DNA from: a virus | DNA: 59,753 nucleotides | Direction: 5' to 3' (one strand) | Virus record (IMG/VR): IMGVR_UViG_3300006802_000105 | Location: 1-59,753 of that record | Shown here: positions 23,192-32,142 of the stretch, one piece after another | Layout of the letters: every line of letters starts with the position of its first letter | Position numbering within the stretch: position 1 is the stretch's first letter | Notes under the pieces: generated by a model | Told to the model about the DNA's origin: nothing | What the model saw: the letters and a program-made list of their open reading frames with translations, nothing else | The model's database searches: none | Program-made: the position numbers and the translations under genes

Positions 23192-25333
23192 ATGCCCTTA
23201 CAGAAGATCACACTCAGGCCGGGTGTAAACCGAGAGAACACGCGCCTGACTAACGAGAATGGTTACTACGAGTCGGAGAAGATTCGTTTTCGGCAGGGCA
23301 CGCCAGAGAAGATCGGCGGCTGGCAGCGTATCTCCAACAATACCTATATCGGTACGTGCCGCTCACTGTGGAACTGGACCACGCTGGCTGGCGCAAACCT
23401 CATGGGTGTCGGTACAGAGAGCAAGTTCTACATCGAACAGAGCGGTTCGTACTACGACATTACCCCGCTGCGGGCAACTGTTTTGCTGGGCACAAACCCG
23501 TTTACGACGGTACTGAACTCACCTACGGTCACCGTGACAGACGCCGCCGGGGGGTTCTCCGTTGGAGACTACGTTACGTTTTACGGGGCCACGGCTGTCG
23601 GCGGGCTGACGCTGAACGGCGAGTATAAGATTCAGACCGCGCCTACTAGCTCCACGTACACCATCACTGCGTCGGGCAACGCTTCGGCCAACGCGTCGGG
23701 TGGGGGTACTGCCGTCTACGCTGCCTACCAGCTTCATATTGGAGACGGCTTGAATACCCCGGCGGCAGCTTGGGGTGCGGGGGCATGGAATTCTGGTAAC
23801 TGGGGCGGTGCGGGTCTGTCGGCGGCGTCTACGCTGCGTATCTGGTCGCAGTACAACTTTGGCGAGAACCTGATCTTCGGGCCGAAACAGGGAGCCATGT
23901 ATTACTGGGCGGCGGGGTACGTTCCTAATCTCGCGTCCCCAACAACCTGCACGATATCCAACGCAACGCCGGGGCTTGTGACCTTGACGACCAACACAGG
24001 CTACCCGATTCCGGCCAATACGCCAATCATGTTCAATACGACGGGGGCGCTTCCCGCGCCGCTGATTCCGCAGACGATTTACTACACCAAGTACGTAACG
24101 GCAACCACGTTCAACCTAGCCACAACTTCGGGCGGGGCGGCTATCAATACGACGACCGTGGGTTCTGGTACGCACACCATCTCCATCCGGGCCGTGCCGG
24201 TATCGTCGCTCACAGGAGCCAACTCCGTCCCGCTCACTCAGAACACGCTGATTGTGTCGGACACTAGCCGCTTTACGCTCATCTTTGGAACCAACGACTA
24301 CCTCAGTACCGTGTACGACCCTATGCTGGTGCGGTGGTCTGATCAGGAGAGCGTGACCGAGTGGGTGCCCGCTGCAACTAACCAAGCGGGCAGTATCCGC
24401 CTTTCGCATGGTTCGCTGATCACCAGCGTCTTGCAGGCTCGACAGGAAATCTTGGTCTGGACGGACGCGGCGGTGTATTCGTTGCAGTACCTCGGACCTC
24501 CGGGCGTGTGGAAGACGCAGCTTCTGTCCGACAACATCTCGGTAGCGAGTCTTAACGCCACTGCGTACGCCAGCGGCGTGTCCTACTGGATGGGTACGGA
24601 CAAATTCTATAAGTACGACGGTACGGTTCAGACGCTTCGCTGCGACCTTCGGCAGTACGTCTACGGAGACATAAACAAGGCGCAGGCGTCGCAGATCTTT
24701 GCGGGGACTAACGAGGGGTTTAACGAAGTCTGGTGGTTCTATTGCTCCTCTACCAGCAACACCATAGACAAGTATGTCGTCTATAACTACGCAGAAGATT
24801 TGTGGTACTTTGGTTCGATGGCGCGTACTGCATGGCTAGATACGTCGCTTAGGGATTACCCTGTAGCGGCCACCTACAGTCAGGTCTTGGTGAACCATGA
24901 GTACGGCGTTGATGACGGGGAACCGGCTGTTCCTATTGCCATTGACTCTTACATCACGACTTCGCAGTTCGACATTGGCGACGGGCACAACTTTGCGTTT
25001 GTCTACCGGCTGCTGCCTGACTTGACGTTCAGGGGGTCTACGGTGGATGCGCCATCCGTGACGATGTCTTTGCAGCCGTTGAAGAACTCCGGTTCGGGGT
25101 ACACCACCCCGCCATCTGTGGGCGGCATAAGCACTAGCGCGGATGCAACCGTTTCGCAGACTGCGGGGACTACCCCGCCGGTCACCTCTGTGCAAGTTGA
25201 CCAGTACACCGGGCAGATCTACATCCGCATCCGCGCACGGCAGATGTCCATGAAGTTGCAGGCTAACGGGCTTGGAGTGCAGTGGCAGATGGGTTCCACG
25301 CGCATCGACCTCCGAAACGACGGCAGACGCTGA
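23192..25333 (+). CDS. tail nozzle / stub protein (P22 gp10 / T7 gp12-like)
   Basis: 713 aa from the ATG at 23192, preceded by GAGGTAGCC. The start MPLQKITLRPGVNRENTRLTNENGYYESEKIRFRQGTPEKIGGWQ is the hallmark opening of P22 gp10-like tail stabilisation proteins. The body is a beta-propeller-like chain (WNWTTLAGANLMGVGTESKFYI, RWSDQESVTEWVP, LVWTDAAVYSLQYLGPPGVW, YWMGTDKFYKYDGTVQTLRC, EDLWYFGSMARTAWLD). The C-terminus ends VQWQMGSTRIDLRNDGRR. It closes the DNA channel at the end of the short tail. It is strong support for podovirus morphology. Confidence 0.85.
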   Translation: MPLQKITLRPGVNRENTRLTNENGYYESEKIRFRQGTPEKIGGWQRISNNTYIGTCRSLWNWTTLAGANLMGVGTESKFYIEQSGSYYDITPLRATVLLGTNPFTTVLNSPTVTVTDAAGGFSVGDYVTFYGATAVGGLTLNGEYKIQTAPTSSTYTITASGNASANASGGGTAVYAAYQLHIGDGLNTPAAAWGAGAWNSGNWGGAGLSAASTLRIWSQYNFGENLIFGPKQGAMYYWAAGYVPNLASPTTCTISNATPGLVTLTTNTGYPIPANTPIMFNTTGALPAPLIPQTIYYTKYVTATTFNLATTSGGAAINTTTVGSGTHTISIRAVPVSSLTGANSVPLTQNTLIVSDTSRFTLIFGTNDYLSTVYDPMLVRWSDQESVTEWVPAATNQAGSIRLSHGSLITSVLQARQEILVWTDAAVYSLQYLGPPGVWKTQLLSDNISVASLNATAYASGVSYWMGTDKFYKYDGTVQTLRCDLRQYVYGDINKAQASQIFAGTNEGFNEVWWFYCSSTSNTIDKYVVYNYAEDLWYFGSMARTAWLDTSLRDYPVAATYSQVLVNHEYGVDDGEPAVPIAIDSYITTSQFDIGDGHNFAFVYRLLPDLTFRGSTVDAPSVTMSLQPLKNSGSGYTTPPSVGGISTSADATVSQTAGTTPPVTSVQVDQYTGQIYIRIRARQMSMKLQANGLGVQWQMGSTRIDLRNDGRR

Positions 25334-25336
25334 CCT

Positions 25337-26713
25337 ATGGCCCTGATCGTCACCTCCGACTACGAGCTACAGCACACGGTAGCCCCACGCCTGCCCAAAG
25401 CACCGCCGCAGTACCAAGCGCAATACCAAGACCAACTGACTAATGTCCTGCGGCTGTACTTCAACCAACTCGACCAAATCATAGGGCAGCTTATGACCGG
25501 CACCACTTCGACTGTTCCGGTAAGCATCGACGGAACCAATACCGACGCCTTTGGGCGGTTGCGGGTCAGCAGCCCGTATACCCTCTTCGATAGCCAGAAC
25601 CGCTTCGCTGCCGACAACCAGTTTGATACGGCACTGACGGGCACGGGTTCATCTACGTGGCAAGTCAACAAGTCTGCGGTGGACATGGCGGTTACTGCTG
25701 GTGGAGTTGGCTCCGTTGTACGGCAGACGTACAGGGTTTTCCCTTACCAGCCCGGTAAAGGTTTGTTAGTGCTTGCTACGTTCGTAATGGACGGCAGCAC
25801 GGCCACGACGCTTACGCAGCGGGTAGGCTATTTTGGCACCCAGAACGGCGTGTTCTTCCAGAAGGTTGGCAGCACCAACTCTTTTGTCCTGCGCTCATAC
25901 ACATCTGGCTCTGTCGATGATTCCCGCACGGTTAACCAGTCTGCATGGAACGGCGACAAGCTGGACGGCACAGGGGATAGTGGGTATGTGCTGGACCCCT
26001 CCAAGTCGCAGATTCTGTGGATGGACTTCGAGTGGCTGGGCGTTGGGTCAGTTCGGTGCGGGTTCATCATCGACGGGCAGTACATCGTCTGCCACACGTT
26101 CAACAACGCCAACTCCATCACTGGCGTGTATATGACAACCGCAATCCTGCCCGTGCGGTACGAGATAACCTCAACCGTCGCCGTTGCGGCTACGCTGACC
26201 CAGATATGCTGTTCTGTAGTCTCTGAGGGCGGGTACGAGCAGACATCAATCGCCCACGCAGCTAGGCGCACAGCCGTACTGACTACGATTGGAACTACCT
26301 TCCTTCCGCTGGTGTCTATCCGTATCGCGTCCACTGCACTGGGTGCTGTGGTGCTGCCAAGCACGATTTCTGTAATACCAACCACCAGCCAAAACTACGA
26401 GATTGCTTTGGTGAAGAACCCCACCCTGACGGGCGCGTCTTGGGCTTCGGTTCCAACGGACAGCAATGTGCAGTACGATGTGGCTGCTACCGCAGTTACC
26501 GGCGGCTCCATTGTGCAGACGCAGTACGTTACTTCCAGCGGCAGCGGCGGAACCGGCACGGTGAGCGTACCTACTGGGTACAACTGGGACTTGCAGCTTG
26601 GCGTTTCGTTGACCAGCGTTAGCGATATCTACACTATCCAGATCAGAACTGTTTCTGGAGCTACGACGGGTGACGCTTTTGGAACCCTGTCTTTCTACGA
26701 CTTGACGCAGTAG
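25337..26713 (+). CDS. tail-tip structural protein (putative)
   Basis: 458 aa starting 3 bases after the nozzle gene. The N-terminal 90 residues are helical and Gln-rich (PPQYQAQYQDQLTNVLRLYFNQLDQIIGQLM), then VDGTNTDAFGRLRVS-type strands. The remainder is a beta-sandwich, lectin-like domain (FVMDGSTATTLTQRVGYFG, QILWMDFEWLGVGSVRCGFIIDGQYIVCHTFNN). Proteins with this N-terminal 'FGRLRVS.P.T.FDS' motif are found in many phage tails. It is probably attached to the nozzle and may bind the cell surface. Confidence 0.7.
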   Translation: MALIVTSDYELQHTVAPRLPKAPPQYQAQYQDQLTNVLRLYFNQLDQIIGQLMTGTTSTVPVSIDGTNTDAFGRLRVSSPYTLFDSQNRFAADNQFDTALTGTGSSTWQVNKSAVDMAVTAGGVGSVVRQTYRVFPYQPGKGLLVLATFVMDGSTATTLTQRVGYFGTQNGVFFQKVGSTNSFVLRSYTSGSVDDSRTVNQSAWNGDKLDGTGDSGYVLDPSKSQILWMDFEWLGVGSVRCGFIIDGQYIVCHTFNNANSITGVYMTTAILPVRYEITSTVAVAATLTQICCSVVSEGGYEQTSIAHAARRTAVLTTIGTTFLPLVSIRIASTALGAVVLPSTISVIPTTSQNYEIALVKNPTLTGASWASVPTDSNVQYDVAATAVTGGSIVQTQYVTSSGSGGTGTVSVPTGYNWDLQLGVSLTSVSDIYTIQIRTVSGATTGDAFGTLSFYDLTQ

Positions 26714-26745
26714 CTGCACTAAAACACGAACAAAGGTAGAACGAC

Positions 26746-29700
26746 ATGGACGGCGGGTCAAAAACAAAGGGCGTGCAGCATTTCGAAGGTGGGGGCAGCG
26801 CTGAGAACTTTGATAACTCAACCGGCCTTCCACTGGGGTACTACTGGGTTGGTAGTGGTGAATCCGGTCACATGGAGCAGATTCCGCTGCCTGATTTCCC
26901 CGGTCAATATGACCCCGAAAAAGACCCAAATCTTTTGCCGGGTGGTTGGGCATATGGCGGCTATGGCCCAATTATTGCAAATATGCCAACTGGGGGAGGA
27001 GGTAGCCCGGACGCGGGGTACGAGCCGAGGTTTCAATCTGCTCCGATGGAGTTGACCGGGTACAGCAGGTATCTCGGCAACAATATGGTCGCGGTGTACG
27101 ACACCTCTGGTAAGTATCTGTACTCCTACGACCAAGGTGGCGACGGTTTAGGGGCACTTGGGTTCATACTTATAGTTGGCGCAGCAGTCCTTGGCGCACC
27201 ATATATCGCGGAGCTTATCGGCGGCTTTGGAGCACCTACTGTTGGAAGTGCCCTTACGGAAATGGGCGTTGCAGAGCTTGCAGGCTCAATGTCTGCTGAG
27301 GCGTTAGCTACAGCCGCTACAGAATTGACCGTAGCCTCGGCTTCGCCCACGGTGGCGGCTACGATTGAAGCAGCGCAACTTGCCGGACTGACCGGGGCGA
27401 CTACAGCGGCGGAAGCAGCGGGGCTGACTGGAGCTACAACGGCTGCGGAGACTGCGGCAGCTACAACGGCTGCGGAAACTGCGGCAGCTACAACGGCTGC
27501 GCCCGCAGCTACAACGGCGGCAACAACTGTCGCACCGGCGGCGGCAGCGGCCCCAGCGGCAACTCCGGGGTTCACGTTCTCCAACTTGGTTTCAAACCCC
27601 GGGCTGACCATTGGAAAAGCGCTCGGTATAACAAACCCCATTGCGGCGCAGTTCGTAGGAAATACCATTGTCAATACCGCCATGAACGGTGGCGACATCG
27701 AAGCGGCGGCAAAGGGTGCCATCATCAGCACCGGCATAGGCGTTGCCGCAGACAAACTCTCCCCCGCCCTCACTACGGCGCTCAAAGACGTAGACCTACC
27801 CCCTGCCGTCAAAGAAGCTGTAGTAAAAGGAACGACTAACGCGGCCAAGGCGGTAGCCACCGCAGTAGTTACCGGGCAAGACCCCGCCGCTGCGTTTATT
27901 AACTCGGTAGCTACATCCGCCTTCTCAGAAGTTTCTAAGCAGATGGGCGGCACGGGGCTTCCGCCCCAAGCGCAGAACGTGGCAATGGCCGCAGCGGTTG
28001 CGTCTTTGCGGGGCCAAGATATTACGCAAGCTACGCTTAACGCGGCGCTGAAAGAAGCAATCAAGACCACAGCAGACTACGCTGACAAAGCGCTCGGCTT
28101 GGGCGGGCTGACTCCAGAGCAAATCTCCGCCGCGTACCGCGATGCTAGTCGCCGTCTGGATGTTCCGCAGACAGCTATCCCTGCCCAGCAGGTAGACGCC
28201 GCAGTTACCACCATTATTGCGGAAAACGAGCTTCCACCCCTCCCCCCGCCACAAGAAACGGCGGCTGCGGAGCCTGCTATTGAGACCGTCCTGACAGACG
28301 CCGGATTGGTTCCGGGCCTGCCGCAAGGGATCGACACAGACTTTAAGCTGACTCCGGACTTGCCGCAAGAGACAGTCAATGCCATTTTAGGCCCCCAGAC
28401 CCCTGCCGAAGGGACGCAGTACGCCGCAGTAGATTCTGGGGTGGTATCCGATGCAGGCCCGCAAGGGGAGCCGACGATTGCACCTGAGCCTCCACCTGAG
28501 CCGGAATTAGTAGCCACTGACATAACGGGCGAACCGGCTACCAGCAATACGGTTTCTAATGCTGCGAACCAAAACCTGCTGGCTGATGCGGGCGACACTG
28601 ACGCGCAGGCTACCTTGATATCGGAGCCTACCACGGTCATTGCGGTCGATGCTGATACGGGTACTGCTCTGGTAACTACGCCAGATGGAAGTGTAAATAT
28701 CGTAGAAAACCCGGATAACGTATTCCAAGTTGGCGACACTATTCCTGTAGATGTAACCCCGCCAGTTAGCTCGGAGACGTTCTACAACGAATACGCATCT
28801 GGGGAGCCTCCACCTGCGGAACAGCCGTTGGAGATGAGCGACCTATTTGGGCCTCCCGAGCCTCCACCTGCGGAACAGCCGTTGGAGATGAGCGACCTAT
28901 TTGGGCCTCCCGAGCCCCCACCTGCGGAACAGCCGTCGGAGACGTTCTACGACCAATTTACGGGTATGGAGCCCCCACCTGTAGATGTAACCCCGCCAGT
29001 TAGCTCGGAGACGTTCTACGACCAATTTACGGGTATGGAGCCCCCACCTGCGGAACCCACACCTCCGGATTTGAGCGAACTTTACGGGCCGCAGCCCGTA
29101 TCTAACGCGGCAAACCAAAACTTGCTGTCAAACGAAGAGGCGCAGACCAGCTACATAACCGGCCCGACTACGGGTTCGGATGACTTCCCCAACGCTACGA
29201 CTACGGAGACTATCACCGATAGCCCGCAGAGCGACTACATAACCGGCTCACTTACAGGTACTGACACCGAGCCAAACGCTACGACTACGGAGACCATCAC
29301 CAGCCCGACTGCGGACCCGACGGACGCACAGACCACGTACATAACCGGCCCAACTACAGGCGCGGACACTTTCCCCAACGCCACGACTACGGAGACTATT
29401 ACCGACAGTCCGCAGACCACGTACATAACTGGCCCAACGACGGGGGCAGATACCAAGCCAAACGCCACGACTACGGAGACTATTACCGAAGGAGCGCAGG
29501 CTACGCCTATAACCGGCCCAACCACGGGCGCGGACACTTTCCCCAACGCCACGACCACGGAAACCATCACCAGCCCAACTGATGATCCGACGGGTGCGCA
29601 GACCACATACATAGGCGATTCCAACGCGGCGAACCAGAATACCATCACCAGCCCAACTGATGATCCGACGGGTGCGCAGAGTGACTACATAACCGGCCCA

Positions 29701-30156
29701 ACTACGGGCGCGGATACGCCGCCCAATGCGACGACTACGGAAACCATTACTGGCGGGACGGGGGGTACTGGGGGTACTGGGGGTACTGGCGGTTCCGGTA
29801 CTGGCGGGACGGGTGGCTCGGGTACTGGGGGTACTGGTGGCTCGGGCGGCGGCTCGGGTGCGGGTACGCGGACAGTTCTTATGCCGTTTGGAACCGCGCA
29901 GGCTCCACTGGCTGCACCTAAAGAGCCAAAACTCGCCGGGGCCGCAGGTTGGGCGGATGAAGAGGGGCCGATTGACTACACACCCTTCGAGTACGTAGCC
30001 CGCAAAATAGCCGCCGATGAGGCTAAGAACACTACTAAAATGGCACAAGGTGGCTCTGTGGACGAAATACTTGCGCTTCTCGGTGTTACCAGCCAAGATG
30101 ACGCTTATTCCACAGGCGATGCGTACCTCGATGAGTTACTGCGCACACTACGATAG
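26746..30156 (+). CDS. large repeat-containing virion protein, possible ejection protein
   Basis: 1136 aa. The N-terminus (GSKTKGVQHFEGGGSAEN) carries the Gly-Gly motif. Then come a hydrophobic segment (GALGFILIVGAAVLGAPYIAELIGGFG, about residues 136-162), an Ala/Thr low-complexity tract and helical amphipathic regions. Pro-rich repeats (EPPPAEQPLEMSDLFGPP, FYDQFTGMEPPP) precede six or seven YITGPTTGADTFPNATTTETIT repeats, a GGTGGTGGSG linker, and a tail with KMAQGGSVDEILALLG. It starts the block of giant genes after the nozzle, where ejection proteins are expected. The role is inferred. Confidence 0.65.
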   Translation: MDGGSKTKGVQHFEGGGSAENFDNSTGLPLGYYWVGSGESGHMEQIPLPDFPGQYDPEKDPNLLPGGWAYGGYGPIIANMPTGGGGSPDAGYEPRFQSAPMELTGYSRYLGNNMVAVYDTSGKYLYSYDQGGDGLGALGFILIVGAAVLGAPYIAELIGGFGAPTVGSALTEMGVAELAGSMSAEALATAATELTVASASPTVAATIEAAQLAGLTGATTAAEAAGLTGATTAAETAAATTAAETAAATTAAPAATTAATTVAPAAAAAPAATPGFTFSNLVSNPGLTIGKALGITNPIAAQFVGNTIVNTAMNGGDIEAAAKGAIISTGIGVAADKLSPALTTALKDVDLPPAVKEAVVKGTTNAAKAVATAVVTGQDPAAAFINSVATSAFSEVSKQMGGTGLPPQAQNVAMAAAVASLRGQDITQATLNAALKEAIKTTADYADKALGLGGLTPEQISAAYRDASRRLDVPQTAIPAQQVDAAVTTIIAENELPPLPPPQETAAAEPAIETVLTDAGLVPGLPQGIDTDFKLTPDLPQETVNAILGPQTPAEGTQYAAVDSGVVSDAGPQGEPTIAPEPPPEPELVATDITGEPATSNTVSNAANQNLLADAGDTDAQATLISEPTTVIAVDADTGTALVTTPDGSVNIVENPDNVFQVGDTIPVDVTPPVSSETFYNEYASGEPPPAEQPLEMSDLFGPPEPPPAEQPLEMSDLFGPPEPPPAEQPSETFYDQFTGMEPPPVDVTPPVSSETFYDQFTGMEPPPAEPTPPDLSELYGPQPVSNAANQNLLSNEEAQTSYITGPTTGSDDFPNATTTETITDSPQSDYITGSLTGTDTEPNATTTETITSPTADPTDAQTTYITGPTTGADTFPNATTTETITDSPQTTYITGPTTGADTKPNATTTETITEGAQATPITGPTTGADTFPNATTTETITSPTDDPTGAQTTYIGDSNAANQNTITSPTDDPTGAQSDYITGPTTGADTPPNATTTETITGGTGGTGGTGGTGGSGTGGTGGSGTGGTGGSGGGSGAGTRTVLMPFGTAQAPLAAPKEPKLAGAAGWADEEGPIDYTPFEYVARKIAADEAKNTTKMAQGGSVDEILALLGVTSQDDAYSTGDAYLDELLRTLR
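29149..29750 (+). repeat. tandem repeat array in the 1136-residue gene
   Basis: Six full and one degenerate copies encode ITGPTTGADxxPNATTTETIT, with variable linkers (DSPQ or SPTxDPTxAQ), in about 600 bases. Directly after it, 29752-29868 encodes a simple GGTGG/GGSG repeat. Both are recombination-prone. Confidence 0.85.
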
Positions 30157-30167
30157 AGAGGCGAGAT

Positions 30168-32126
30168 ATGGATGACGAATATAACTACGTTCTTGACGAG
30201 CCTACTGACACCTCTACGGACACCCCTACTTACACCTATACTGACACCCCTACCGACACTTCCGGTACGCTATCCGCCGGGGATCAAGAGTTCCAAGACT
30301 TTATGTCTGGCGCTGCGGGGGACCAAGAGTTCCAAGACTTTATGTCTGGCGCTGCGGGGGATCAGGACTTCGAGGATTTCATGACTGAGGCCGCAAAGGC
30401 CGATCCAGCGGCTAAAGGGATTTTGGCATCCGCAATTAAAGCCTTTGGGGCGGGGGCGAAAGATTTCATAAAAAAATACTTCTACAACTCAGAGACAGGG
30501 AAGTTTAATTTTGCGGGGGTAGCCACTGCGGGGCTTGCGCTTTATTCCCTGCTTGGAAAAGGCAGTGAAGTTGAAAAAGGCGGTTACAACACGCCTGTAC
30601 CTACGTTCACGGCAACGCGCAAGCAAGTACAATACGACGATACCAACCGCCGCCCCGGCGCAGGCGGACGGAGTTACTTTACCCCCACGCAATTCACTGC
30701 GCCCGCAGATGCTGGTACAGCGCAGTCCACAGCCGACACGCAGGCTCAGGGCATCCTAGCGGGGTACACTCCCCGTGCTGCGGAAGTAAACCCCTATGCG
30801 GGCAAATTCAGGACGCCGTGGGAAGCCCCCCCGGCGGCTACCGCCCCCGCTGCAACGGCCCCAGCCTCTGGGGTGGCGCAACTCATGCCGGTTCCCAACG
30901 CAGCGACCTACGATCCAGTAACCGGAGTTAAGACTATGGCAGACGGTGGTATTGCTGCATTGGCGCGAGGCCGGTACCTTGCGGGTAAGACTGACGGTAT
31001 GGCGGACAAAATCCCAACGTCCATTGATGGCAAAGACCCCGCTGCCTTGAGCCACGGTGAGTTCGTTATCCCCGCCGATGTAGTGTCGCATTTAGGCAAC
31101 GGAAACTCTGAAGCTGGCGCAGAAAAGCTCTACGCCATGATGGACAAGGTTCGCAAGGCCCGTACCGGCACTACCCAACAAGGCAAACGGATTAACCCGG
31201 ACAAATTTATGCCGGGAGGTCTGGCGGGGTATGCGGGCGGCGGCGCGGTGAAGAAGTTTGATGGAACCTCCGGAAGTCTTGTACCTACGACAACGTCAAC
31301 GACAGCGCCAACGACGACCGCGCCAAATATGTCCACCTCATCCAGTCTGTCTCCGTGGGCGGGTCCGTATGTCACTAACATGCTAGGCAGGGCCGAGGCT
31401 TTGGGTTCGGAGCCGTACCAAGCGTATACCGGCCCCCTGTCTGCTGGGGCGTCTGATCTTCAAAACCAAGCCTTTGCAGGTATCGGTACGCTGGCAGGTG
31501 CAGGGTACACCCCCACTACCTACTCGGGCGGCACGTTCGGTGCCCAGCAAGCCCAGCAGTACATGAACCCCTACATCCAAGCTGCGCTCGACCCCCAGTT
31601 GGCGGCAATGCGTCGGGAGGCCGACATTCAGCGTACCAATAGGGCGGCGAAAATGACCCAAGCAGGCGCGTTTGGCGGCACCCGGCAGGCTGTTGAGGAC
31701 GCGCTGGGTACTGAATCGTTGCAGCGGCAGCAAGCCCAGACTATTGGAACCGGCTACCAAACTGCTTTTGACAAGGCAATGGGGCAGTACAACACGGATC
31801 AGGAGCGCAGGCTGGGTGCAGAGAAAGCTACCGAAGCCTCCCGGCAGTACAGTTCGGACTTCGGTCTCAAGTCGCTGGACGCTATGGCGAGGTTGGGCCA
31901 GACACAGCGTGATATTGAATCTGAGGGCATTGCAGCAGATAAGGCTGAGTTCGAGCGGCAGCGTGACTACCCGGCGTCCATGATTAAGTTCCAGCGCGAT
32001 CTGGTTACGGGGCTTCCGATTACCACTACGGATACGTCTGCAACCACCGATGCAATTGGCCGAATCAGCGGGCAGATCAACGACTTAGTTGGGCTGTATA
32101 AGACTCTCTCCGCGCTGGGTCAGTGA
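30168..32126 (+). CDS. virion protein with Thr/Asp-rich repeats, possible ejection protein
   Basis: 652 aa. It begins with Thr/Asp/Pro repeats (PTDTSTDTPTYTYTDTPTDTS) and two exact copies of DQEFQDFMSGAAG plus a degenerate third. A central domain TMADGGIAALARGRYLAGKTDGMAD to DGKDPAALSHGEFVIPADVVSHLGNG is widely shared by large phage virion proteins. KFMPGGLAGYAGGG follows. The C-terminal 230 residues are a long helical region (DPQLAAMRREADIQRTNRAAKMTQAGAFGGTRQAVEDALG and onward). It lies with the other giant post-nozzle genes and is probably packaged in the virion. Confidence 0.65.
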   Translation: MDDEYNYVLDEPTDTSTDTPTYTYTDTPTDTSGTLSAGDQEFQDFMSGAAGDQEFQDFMSGAAGDQDFEDFMTEAAKADPAAKGILASAIKAFGAGAKDFIKKYFYNSETGKFNFAGVATAGLALYSLLGKGSEVEKGGYNTPVPTFTATRKQVQYDDTNRRPGAGGRSYFTPTQFTAPADAGTAQSTADTQAQGILAGYTPRAAEVNPYAGKFRTPWEAPPAATAPAATAPASGVAQLMPVPNAATYDPVTGVKTMADGGIAALARGRYLAGKTDGMADKIPTSIDGKDPAALSHGEFVIPADVVSHLGNGNSEAGAEKLYAMMDKVRKARTGTTQQGKRINPDKFMPGGLAGYAGGGAVKKFDGTSGSLVPTTTSTTAPTTTAPNMSTSSSLSPWAGPYVTNMLGRAEALGSEPYQAYTGPLSAGASDLQNQAFAGIGTLAGAGYTPTTYSGGTFGAQQAQQYMNPYIQAALDPQLAAMRREADIQRTNRAAKMTQAGAFGGTRQAVEDALGTESLQRQQAQTIGTGYQTAFDKAMGQYNTDQERRLGAEKATEASRQYSSDFGLKSLDAMARLGQTQRDIESEGIAADKAEFERQRDYPASMIKFQRDLVTGLPITTTDTSATTDAIGRISGQINDLVGLYKTLSALGQ

Positions 32127-32142
32127 TAGCTAAAGGACTGCC

